Shown here: positions 1 to 7,216 of the stretch, one piece after another
Numbering within the stretch: position 1 is the first letter of the stretch
How the letters are laid out: every line of letters starts with the position of its first letter
Assembly (NCBI GenBank): GCA_020200195.1
Contig: JAIVJE010000031.1
Coordinates: 1 to 12,197, forward strand
Source: Acidobacteriota bacterium
GTDB taxonomy: Bacteria > Acidobacteriota > Vicinamibacteria > Vicinamibacterales > 2-12-FULL-66-21
Direction: 5' to 3'
DNA length: 12,197 nt
Position numbers and translations under genes: made by a program
Notes under the pieces: model-generated
Told to the model about the DNA's origin: nothing
Seen by the model: the letters and a program-made list of their open reading frames with translations, nothing else
Databases searched by the model: none

Positions 1-1230
1 CCCCAGGATGACGAGCGTCCGGACCGTGCCCCCCTTCATTGCGGAGACGAGCGAGGCCAACGAGCTCACGCTCGGAAGTGCCGCGTCCTTCGTCTCGAAA
101 TAGCTGACCGTCTTGCCCGTGTTGCCGAGATTCGTGTTCAGGGCGCAGACCGCGGCGTGGACGGCCGCGGGCTGGCGCTCCCCAGCCACGATCAGCCCCT
201 TGCCGCGGTTCGCCAGAAGGTCCTTGGCAAGGGCGTCGATCCAACGCGGATCGATACCCGGGACTCCGGCTCCCGCCTGGCTTGCGGCTCCACCCGCGGG
301 TGGAACAAGGCGTGCCGCCAGGGCCGCGAGGAAGGGGGCGATCTGCCGGCTCTCGAGACGGAGCCGATGATCCGCCATGGCTCCCGTCAGCGAATAGACC
401 CCTTCAACAGCGTAGAGTCGGTTCATCGCGCCGCCGGAGGCTCCCGCACGTCGTCGGGCCGCGAAGCCTCGCGTGTGACGGATCATCTCCGGGTCGGTCA
501 GGAGCGGGTCGGCGTCAAGGGCGAGGATGACGGACGCTTGATCGACCCGGAGCATGAGGTCGAGGTCGCGCCCCGTGGCGGACCGCAGGCCTGCGAGCCG
601 GTTCTCGTCGCTCACCGCCTCGTAGGTCGCCCAGATCGCCCGCGGATAACGAGCGCGGAACTCAGATGCCAGGCGCGCCAGGGTGGGGGAGGAGAAGGAC
701 TCGGAAAGGACCGCAAGGCCGGCACCACCATCCGCGGCATGAGCCTGCGACAGCTGCTTCCACGCCGTCACGAAATCGTTCCAGGACTTCGATTCCCCTT
801 TCAGCCTGACCGCTTGCGAGCGGTCCGGATCGTACAGGCCGAGGACAGACGCCTGGATCCGCGCGCTCGAGACCCCGAGGGTCGCGGGGTGACCCGGGTT
901 CCCCTCGATCTTGGTCGGTCTCCCTTCGTGGCTCTCGACGATGAGGCCGTAGGCGCTCCGGCGGAACGGCATAGTCGTCGCGTAGTAGCGGGGTATCCCG
1001 GGGACGACGTCCTCCGGAGCGGTGACATAGGGGACGATCTCTTCGACGGGGCGCCGGCACCCCGCGAGCCCCGCGAGCGACAGTGAGGCGCCCAAGAGCA
1101 TCATCATGTCGCGCCGGGTGATCCCCTCGGGAAGCTCCGAGGCTCCCTCCGGGAACTCCCGCTCGAGAAAGGCGCGGGACTCGGGGCTGTCTTCGAGCTG
1201 CGAGAGACCTCGCCAATATATCCGCGTCAC
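1..1230 (-). CDS. actB: ActB of a second ACIII locus, N-terminal part (runs off left edge)
   Basis: This is the N-terminal 410 codons of the large ACIII subunit that fuses a molybdopterin-oxidoreductase-like domain to a four-cluster ferredoxin domain. The domain lacks the Mo cofactor in characterised ACIII, and only this part is present here. The frame is open from a GTG at 1230-1228 to base 1. The GTG overlaps the actA stop as GTGA, and the protein opens VTRIYWRGLSQLEDSPESRA, as the family does. A twin-arginine signal follows at residues 39-40 (ITRRDMMMLLGAS), with a hydrophobic stretch and a lipobox-like LAGC (Cys58). The block CRRPVEEIVPYV, the segment SHEGRPTKIEGNPGHP (about residues 100-115) and LYDPDRSQ are family hallmarks, as is RLYAVEGVYSLTGAMADHRL further on. 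It is a different gene from the actB at the right edge, because it lies downstream of it. Glycine codon GGG looks commoner here than in the upstream genes (by eye). Confidence 0.93.
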   Translation of the reverse strand, partial: MTRIYWRGLSQLEDSPESRAFLEREFPEGASELPEGITRRDMMMLLGASLSLAGLAGCRRPVEEIVPYVTAPEDVVPGIPRYYATTMPFRRSAYGLIVESHEGRPTKIEGNPGHPATLGVSSARIQASVLGLYDPDRSQAVRLKGESKSWNDFVTAWKQLSQAHAADGGAGLAVLSESFSSPTLARLASEFRARYPRAIWATYEAVSDENRLAGLRSATGRDLDLMLRVDQASVILALDADPLLTDPEMIRHTRGFAARRRAGASGGAMNRLYAVEGVYSLTGAMADHRLRLESRQIAPFLAALAARLVPPAGGAASQAGAGVPGIDPRWIDALAKDLLANRGKGLIVAGERQPAAVHAAVCALNTNLGNTGKTVSYFETKDAALPSVSSLASLVSAMKGGTVRTLVILG

Positions 1231-1874
1231 CGGTGGCACCCCGAACAGTCAGTCGGCGGATTGACCGGTCGTTCGCGGTCGAGCTGCGCCGCGAGCATCC
1301 CGACGTCCCGGGGAGGCGTCCACTTCATGTTGGTGACCTCCGAGATGGGACGTCTGCTGGGACCGGGGTTGCGGTGGCAGTCGAGGCACCAGCTCATACT
1401 GAGGGGCGTCATCTGAGTGACCGTTTCCATCTCGTCGATGCGGCCGTGACAGGTGACGCAGCCGATGCCTGCCCCCACGTGCGCGTTGTGAGCGAAATAG
1501 GCGTAGTCGGGAAGCTTGTGGACGCGAATCCAGCGCATCGGCCGGCCGCTCTTTGCGCTTTCCAGAATCGGTGCGAGCGTCTGGCTGTCCCTCTTCACGG
1601 TCTGATGGCAGTTCATGCAGGTCTGCGTGGGCGGAACGTTCGCGACGGGAGAAATCTCGACCGAGGCGTGACAGTATCGGCAATCGAGACCAAGCTCGCC
1701 GACATGGAGTTTGTGGCTGTACGGAACGGGCTGAACGGGACGGTAGCCTACGTCCGTGTACCACGGCGAAAAGAAGTACCAGACGCCCGCGATCGCGAGG
1801 ATCGGACCGAGGCTGCCCACGATGGCGGCTACGATCGGGAGTTTGTTCCACCAGGGGGGAAAGATCTGGCCCAA
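1227..1874 (-). CDS. actA: ActA, membrane-anchored pentahaem cytochrome c of ACIII (second locus)
   Basis: Electron-transfer subunit of alternative complex III, facing the periplasm. The 215-residue protein has one N-terminal membrane span (about residues 12-35) and five CXXCH haem c sites: CRYCH (65-69), CMNCH (86-90), CVTCH (139-143), CLDCH (163-167) and CSGCH (210-214, almost at the C-terminus). Five sites is the usual number for ActA. The start is a TTG at 1874-1872. An in-frame TAG sits only two codons upstream, and starting at TTG gives MGQIFPPWWNKLP, which matches the typical family N-terminus. A later start would remove the membrane anchor. A GGAG lies nine bases upstream of the TTG. 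The stop overlaps the actB start (GTGA), so the two are probably translationally coupled. The gene is first after the 270-base gap and appears to open a new transcription unit. Confidence 0.95.
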   Translation of the reverse strand: MGQIFPPWWNKLPIVAAIVGSLGPILAIAGVWYFFSPWYTDVGYRPVQPVPYSHKLHVGELGLDCRYCHASVEISPVANVPPTQTCMNCHQTVKRDSQTLAPILESAKSGRPMRWIRVHKLPDYAYFAHNAHVGAGIGCVTCHGRIDEMETVTQMTPLSMSWCLDCHRNPGPSRRPISEVTNMKWTPPRDVGMLAAQLDRERPVNPPTDCSGCHR

Positions 1875-1883
1875 TGGCTAGGG

Positions 1884-1887
1884 CTCC
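1884..1887 (-). promoter_or_regulatory. Ribosome binding site supporting the TTG start of actA
   Basis: The minus strand reads GGAG nine bases before the TTG at 1874-1872. It is only a partial Shine-Dalgarno match. The in-frame TAG at 1880-1878 rules out any upstream in-frame start, so TTG with this site is the best choice. Confidence 0.5.
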
Positions 1888-1980
1888 GGGGCGCTGAAGG
1901 ACCGTTGCCCAGGCCGCGAGTCCGCGATGGAACTGTGGTGCCACATCCACGCGCCCCCAAAGAATTTGTCGCAGGGGAAC

Positions 1981-1995
1981 GACGGAAATTCCGTC
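1981..1995. repeat. Perfect 7-1-7 palindrome in the actA leader
   Basis: The plus strand reads gacggaaattccgtc. Arms GACGGAA and TTCCGTC pair perfectly around one central base. It lies about 15 bases downstream of the candidate -10 box and about 107 bases before the actA TTG. The size and symmetry fit a dimeric repressor operator better than a terminator, because the loop is too short for a stable RNA hairpin and no T run follows. The regulator is unknown. Confidence 0.5.
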
Positions 1996-2009
1996 GAGTG
2001 AGGCCGCAT

Positions 2010-2037
2010 GTTATTCCACGAACTTTGACAGGGTCAA
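2010..2037 (-). promoter_or_regulatory. Candidate sigma70-like promoter for the second actA-actB unit
   Basis: On the minus strand TTGACC (2037-2032, five of six to the -35 consensus) is followed after 16 bases by AATAAC (2015-2010, four of six to the -10 consensus). This AT-richer patch stands out in a high-GC region and lies where a promoter for actA is expected. The transcript would have a leader of about 130 bases. Housekeeping promoters in this lineage are not well defined to me, so this rests on the E. coli-type consensus. Confidence 0.45.
2025..2037. repeat. Perfect inverted repeat overlapping the -35 box
   Basis: The plus strand reads ttgacagggtcaa. Half-sites TTGAC and GTCAA are exact reverse complements separated by three bases. 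The repeat covers the whole candidate -35 hexamer, where a bound dimer would block or recruit RNA polymerase. It resembles an FNR/CRP-family box only loosely (that family has TTGAT-N4-ATCAA), since the spacer here is three and the half-site differs. Confidence 0.45.
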
Positions 2038-2144
2038 GCGCGCCGCGCACTTCCGAGCGGGACTATTCGCAGATCGACCATCGGGTTCGGACACGTAATG
2101 CGCGTGACGCTGTGGTATCACCTGATCGGCGGCCGTCGGCGTCC

Positions 2145-2444
2145 TCACCGAAGCGTGCCGGGAACCCATCCGCGCGACATGTAGTCGGACATCGTGATGC
2201 TGAACAGGATCAGCAGCCAGAAGAATCCCGATCCGGCCACGACCCAGGTCAGGCGGCTGCTCCACCGGACGTGCATGAAGAACAGGATCACCAGCAGCGC
2301 CTTCGCGCACGCCACCGACAACATCACGATGTTGTTGAGCGGACCCAGATCGAATTTGGCGACCAGCACCGTCACTCCGGTGCCGATCATCAGGGCCAGG
2401 AAAATCAGATAGTAAAGACTCTTCGGAGCGACGTGACCTGACAT
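2145..2444 (-). CDS. coxD: Cytochrome c oxidase subunit IV, prokaryotic type
   Basis: Small accessory subunit of the haem-copper oxidase, 99 residues, with three predicted membrane spans (about 9-29, 36-57 and 64-86). The block KALLVILFFMHVRWSSRLTW at residues 48-67 is typical of the prokaryotic COX4 family that follows coxC in ACIII-linked oxidase operons. It is thought to stabilise the complex and carries no cofactor. The ATG at 2444-2442 lies 12 bases after the coxC stop. It is the last gene of the upstream operon, with a 270-base gap after it. Confidence 0.9.
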   Translation of the reverse strand: MSGHVAPKSLYYLIFLALMIGTGVTVLVAKFDLGPLNNIVMLSVACAKALLVILFFMHVRWSSRLTWVVAGSGFFWLLILFSITMSDYMSRGWVPGTLR

Positions 2445-2456
2445 CGTGTCTCGACC

Positions 2457-3195
2457 TTAGTGATAGTGATAGCCAATCAGGTACAACAACGGGAACAGGA
2501 AGATCCACACGATATCGACGAAGTGCCAGTACAACCCCGACACCTCGACGGGCGTGTAGTATGTGCTGTCGAACTGGCCTCGCCAGGCCATGATCGCGAT
2601 GACGGTCATGATCCCGAGCCCGATGATCATGTGGAGCGCGTGCAGTCCGGTCATGCAGAAGTACAGCGAATAGAAGATCTCCGCCGCCGCGGGATACTGA
2701 CCCTCCCAGACGAAGTTCGGCCCGGGCACGAGGTGATGCGTGAACTTGTCGGTGTACTCGATCACCTTCACGCCGAGGAATGCGGCGCCGAGCACCATCG
2801 TCGCGACGATCCAGCCTACCTGCGTCCTCGCAGGCGCGCTGGTCTGCGCCGCGCGGACGCCCAGCGCCATCGTCAGCGAGCTGCAGATGAGCACGGCCGT
2901 GTTCACGGCGCCCCAGGTCACGTTCAGGTGATTGCTGGCCTCCTGGAAGCCCGTCGGGCTGGCCCATCGGTACACCAGGTAGGCCATGAACAGGCCGCCG
3001 AAGAACATGATTTCGGTGACGAGGAACACCCACATGCCGAGCGTCGAGGCTTCGACCTGCTGCTCCATGTCGTCGAAGTGGTGCTGCAGCCTCGGATGGT
3101 ACGCGTGCTCCGCGTGTACGCCCGGCTGGATCGCGTCCACGTTGGCCACGAGCGGGGGTTGGTGAATCGGGCCCGGAAAATGCTCGGCGTGACGG

Positions 3196-3203
<8 letters not shown>
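2457..3203 (-). CDS. coxC: Cytochrome c oxidase subunit III
   Basis: Core subunit III of the aa3-type oxidase, 248 residues. Five membrane spans are visible (about 56-78, 95-118, 128-149, 176-205 and 226-244), the short form lacking the first two helices of mitochondrial subunit III. Family features include Glu64 in the first span (TEIMFFGGLFMAY), KVIEYTDKF (146-154), TGLHALH (185-191) and YWHFVDIVWIFLFPLLYL (225-242). The start is a TTG at 3203-3201, chosen because a near-perfect AGGAGG lies six bases upstream and no nearby ATG fits. The start sits inside the last codons of coxA (8-base overlap), which suggests coupled translation. The first 42 residues form a soluble extension with eight histidines, unusual enough to note. 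Confidence 0.94.
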
Positions 3204-4593
<1,390 letters not shown>

Positions 4594-4594
4594 C

Positions 4595-4705
4595 GAAAAA
4601 CGCGGTGATCGAGACGAGATAGAGCAGCGCGATTCGTTTATGGTCCTTCGTCAACAACCAGGACGCGAGCCCGTGGCCGTTGTTGAGATAGTTGAGCGTC
4701 TCCAT
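4595..4705 (-). pseudogene. coxA: 5' fragment of coxA, separated by an out-of-frame deletion
   Basis: Thirty-seven codons give a proper CoxA beginning: METLNYLNNGHGLASWLLTK, then DHKRIALLYLVSITAFF, the start of helix 1 with the conserved DHKRI. The ATG at 4705-4703 lies five bases after the coxB stop, with an AGGA close by. After Phe37 the frame reads DARCGDGVF and loses all similarity, while helix 2 (MHGVVMVFF) begins one base further on in the next frame. By comparison with bovine subunit I about 33 residues are missing: the rest of helix 1 and the loop to helix 2, including the position of the arginine that contacts the haem a formyl group. The missing length must be 3n+2 bases if the junction is clean, near 98 bases. 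Confidence 0.85.
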
Positions 4706-4710
4706 AATTC

Positions 4711-5733
4711 CTATCGCCCCGGCTTCCTGGGTTCCTGTACCGGCTGGTCGCTCTTCTGCGGCATCGTCGGCGCCGCGGTGCCCGCGGGCGACGGCGCTGT
4801 TCCCTGGGCGCTCAGCGACCGCACGTACGCGATCAGCTGCAGGAGCTGTTCTTCGGTCACGAGCCCCTGAAACGTCGGCATGATCGGCTGGAACCCCGCG
4901 ACAATCTTCGCTTGCGGGTTGACGATCGATTCGCGGATGTAAGCCTCATCTGCCGTGACCCGTCCACCGTCCTGCAACTCGACGGTGTTGCCGAACAGGT
5001 TCGTGAGCACCGGTCCGCGACCCTGCGACCCCTGTATGTGACACGTATTGCACACGAGATCCTGGAACAGCTTTTCCCCGGCGGCCACGGGTGAGTCCGA
5101 CGCGCTGCCGCCGCTCAGCCACGCCTGGTAGTCGGCCGGATCCATGGCGACGACCCTGCCGGTCATGCCGGAGTGCTTCGTGCCGCAGTACTCGGCGCAG
5201 AAGAGGTGATAGGTCCCCGGTTTCGTCGCCTCGAACCAGAGCGTGTTGTAGCGTCCTGGGATGACGTCCGCCTTCACGCGGAACGCCGGTATGTAAAAGC
5301 TGTGAATGACGTCCTCTGACCCCATGATCAGTTTCACTGGACGTCCCACCGGCACGTGCAACTCATTGATCTCGCGCTGCCCGTCCATATGCTGGATCTT
5401 CCACATCCACTGCTTTCCGACGACGAAGATCTCCATGGCGCCGGCAGGCGGGCGATACAGGTCGAAGAAGACCTTCGCACCCCACGCGAACATCCCCATG
5501 GTGAGGAAGAAAGGGATGACCGACCAGAGAATCTCGAGTATCAGCGAGCCATGAATCGCCACGCCGACCTCGGCATCGTGGCGGCGGCGATACTTGGCGG
5601 CGAAGAAGGCGATGGCGCCGGCGATGATCAGTGAGAAGAACGCCGTGATGGCCACCACGAAGAAATAGATGGCGTCGACCTGGCCGGCCTGGACCGAAGC
5701 CTGTTGCGGAAACAGCGGAAAGTTCGTGAACAT
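4711..5733 (-). CDS. coxB: Cytochrome c oxidase subunit II with fused cytochrome c (caa3 type)
   Basis: Electron entry subunit of the oxidase, 340 residues. Two membrane spans (about 21-47 and 66-90) are followed by the periplasmic CuA cupredoxin domain. The CuA ligands are visible as His144 (DVIHSFYIPAF), then Cys179, Glu181, Cys183, His187 and Met190 in HLFCAEYCGTKHSGM. The aromatic patch GKQWMWKIQH (107-116) is the usual electron-entry motif. A class I cytochrome c domain follows, with CNTCH at 228-232 and a likely axial Met285 (QPIMPTFQG). This fusion defines a caa3 oxidase. The last 30 residues are Pro/Ala-rich. The ATG lies two bases after the SCO stop. All expected ligands are present. 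ACIII is known to donate electrons to such caa3 enzymes, and in Rhodothermus marinus the two form a supercomplex. Confidence 0.96.
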   Translation of the reverse strand: MFTNFPLFPQQASVQAGQVDAIYFFVVAITAFFSLIIAGAIAFFAAKYRRRHDAEVGVAIHGSLILEILWSVIPFFLTMGMFAWGAKVFFDLYRPPAGAMEIFVVGKQWMWKIQHMDGQREINELHVPVGRPVKLIMGSEDVIHSFYIPAFRVKADVIPGRYNTLWFEATKPGTYHLFCAEYCGTKHSGMTGRVVAMDPADYQAWLSGGSASDSPVAAGEKLFQDLVCNTCHIQGSQGRGPVLTNLFGNTVELQDGGRVTADEAYIRESIVNPQAKIVAGFQPIMPTFQGLVTEEQLLQLIAYVRSLSAQGTAPSPAGTAAPTMPQKSDQPVQEPRKPGR

Positions 5734-5735
5734 CG

Positions 5736-6593
5736 TCAGGTTCGAGTAGCCGACGCGGCCGCCGCCTGGGCCCGCTCGCGCCGCAGGCTCACGGCCAGGA
5801 AGGCCACCAATGCCAGAACGAACGCGATTCCGGCCGCCCGCACCATCCGCAGGACCGCGGCGCCGTACTTCCCCGTCGCCGGGTCGTAGTGGTAGCAGAG
5901 CAGGAGAAAGTCATCGATTGGCGTCCCGATACGCTCGTCGGAGGCCTCGATGATCCCCAGCCGGATATCACGAGGCGAGTATTCGATCCCGTAGTAATAC
6001 CTGGCGATCTTGCCGCGCGGCGTGAGCAGCTCGATCCCCGCCGCGTGCGCGAACTGTCCGATCGACTCGTCGTACGCATACCGAAAGCCGACGGCCTGGG
6101 TCAGGCGCGTGATCGAGTCTTCCTTCCCGGTCAGAAAGTGCCAGCCCCCCGCCGTGTGCGGCCGCTTGTACCGCTCCATGTAGCTCGCCTTCTTCTGCGT
6201 GGCGAGGCCGGGACCCTCCCTGGGGTTGAAGCTGACCGCGACGACTTCGAACTCACGTCCGGGTTCGAAGTTCATGACGCCGAGCGCGGTGACCAGTCCG
6301 TTGAGCACCTGCGTGCAGAGCATCGGGCACTCGTAATACACGAGCGCGAGAATGACCGGGCGCTTGCCGAAGTAGTCCCCCAGGCGCACGTCACGTCCGG
6401 CCTCATCCACGAACGGCAGATCGAGCGGGATGGAATGGTTGAGCCGTTGATCGATCCCGATCTGGTTGAGCAGGCCAGGCTTGGCCGACGTCGGATCGCC
6501 GGAGGGGGCCAGGCCCTGCGCGCGCGCAGGCATTGGCACGATCGCGACGGCCGCGACGACACATGCTCCGAGAATCCTGCTTGCTCGCGTCAT
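5736..6593 (-). CDS. sco1: SCO1/SenC-family copper chaperone
   Basis: Thioredoxin-fold protein that delivers copper to, or reduces the cysteines of, the CuA site of CoxB on the outer face of the membrane. The 285-residue product has a signal peptide (about 1-25, with PARAQG at the probable cleavage site), the copper-binding CPMLC (Cys89, Cys93) after VILALVYYE, and the third copper ligand His183 in GQFAHAAGIELL. A C-terminal membrane span lies at about 254-270, followed by an Arg-rich tail. This C-terminal anchor is unlike classical SCO1, which is anchored at the N-terminus. A further cysteine (Cys233 in LLLCYHYDPATGKYG) lies just before the span. The ATG overlaps the upstream stop by four bases (ATGA), and coxB follows after two bases, a placement that fits CuA assembly. 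Confidence 0.92.
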   Translation of the reverse strand: MTRASRILGACVVAAVAIVPMPARAQGLAPSGDPTSAKPGLLNQIGIDQRLNHSIPLDLPFVDEAGRDVRLGDYFGKRPVILALVYYECPMLCTQVLNGLVTALGVMNFEPGREFEVVAVSFNPREGPGLATQKKASYMERYKRPHTAGGWHFLTGKEDSITRLTQAVGFRYAYDESIGQFAHAAGIELLTPRGKIARYYYGIEYSPRDIRLGIIEASDERIGTPIDDFLLLCYHYDPATGKYGAAVLRMVRAAGIAFVLALVAFLAVSLRRERAQAAAASATRT

Positions 6594-7216
6594 GGGCGTT
6601 TACTTGTGCGCCCGCCGTGCGGCGGCTGTGCAGGCGGCTTGGGCGCTCCGCCTTCAGGCACCGCCGGGGCGCCGACACGAGGCGCGCTGATCGTCCGCCC
6701 GCTGGAAGACTCGCCCATCGCGGGAGCGTGAGTACCGATTCTGGCGTCGATCGGGTCACCAGCGCGTACGGGCAACCCGCGCTGAATGATCAGTTTCTTC
6801 GCCTCGCCAATCGGAATGTGCGCGACGCCGGTCTTCTCGTCAATCCACCCGTAGTGGCCGAGCTGCTTGTCTTCACCTGACCGCTGCTTTTCGAGTACCA
6901 CGGGCTCATTCGTCAGCAGCTGCGGCCGTGCCGCGCTCCCGAAGAACGGCGTTTCGGTAGTCGTGTCCGGCATCTGGCTCGCCGGCCTGGCCAGCGGCGA
7001 CAGCTGTGGATCGTTTCGGGTCGCCTGCCTGTCGAAATATCCAAACAGCAGCCACATCAGCACCGAGGACACCAGGCCCATCGCGGCCATGCTGCTGGCA
7101 AAGACGAGGATGCCGCGCACGTTGATGTCGCTGTGCTCGTGTGCGACGTCCTCGTTGTGGTCCCCTCCCGGTGGGATTCCATCGTCGTACGAGGCTGCGC
7201 CATCAGTGTGTTTCAT
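6590..7216 (-). CDS. Uncharacterised single-span membrane protein of the ACIII-SCO operon
   Basis: A 208-residue protein that I cannot name. A His/Asp/Glu-rich N-terminal tail of about 34 residues is followed by one membrane span (about 36-60: ILVFASSMAAMGLVSSVLMW) and a soluble C-terminal part. Positive charges give no clear orientation, but the genes around it favour the tail in the cytoplasm and the large domain outside. The soluble part has a patch PQLLTNEPVVLEKQR (98-112) and a compact block, HYGWIDEKTGVAHIPIGEAK (121-140) then KLIIQRGLPVR (141-151). It ends in a Pro/Gly/Ala-rich tail (about 160-208). I recall similar short anchored proteins with this YGWxD...IPI block in ACIII/oxidase operons, without an assigned role. 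There are no cysteines or haem motifs. The start overlaps actF by 14 bases and the stop overlaps SCO by four. A role in oxidase or CuA assembly is inference from context only. Confidence 0.85.
   Translation of the reverse strand: MKHTDGAASYDDGIPPGGDHNEDVAHEHSDINVRGILVFASSMAAMGLVSSVLMWLLFGYFDRQATRNDPQLSPLARPASQMPDTTTETPFFGSAARPQLLTNEPVVLEKQRSGEDKQLGHYGWIDEKTGVAHIPIGEAKKLIIQRGLPVRAGDPIDARIGTHAPAMGESSSGRTISAPRVGAPAVPEGGAPKPPAQPPHGGRTSKRP

Larger units (their letters stand above)
1875..2144. other. Intergenic gap between coxD and the second actA
   Basis: This is the only long non-coding stretch in the window (270 bases). I see no well-supported gene in it and no intrinsic terminator: there is no stable GC stem followed by a T run on the minus strand after coxD. 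It contains a candidate promoter (2010-2037), two perfect inverted repeats (2025-2037 and 1981-1995) and a 43-codon open frame (2009-1878) in frame with actA but closed by TAG just before it. The gap separates the end of one ACIII-oxidase operon from the start of a second Act set, so it is also where a contig misjoin would be suspected. Confidence 0.7.

Noticed and set aside
157..1086. Plus-strand open frame of 309 codons
   Set aside because: Arg/Gly-rich with no recognisable domain. The opposite strand encodes a clear ActB N-terminus throughout, so this is an antisense shadow of a high-GC gene.
662..1216. Minus-strand open frame of 184 codons
   Set aside because: Overlaps the true actB frame (GTG at 1230) in another phase. 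It is Arg/Pro-rich and lacks the family motifs seen in the actB frame.
1249..1950. Minus-strand open frame of 233 codons over actA
   Set aside because: Lies in a different phase from the pentahaem frame, which carries five CXXCH motifs. This frame has none of them and is Arg-rich.
2100..2147. Intrinsic terminator after coxD
   Set aside because: The GC-rich sequence just after the stop has only short self-complementary patches and no T run on the minus strand, so I could not support a terminator.
1233..2441. Plus-strand open frame of 402 codons across actA, the gap and coxD
   Set aside because: Spans two well-supported minus-strand genes and the gap with no domain signal. It is a by-product of high GC.
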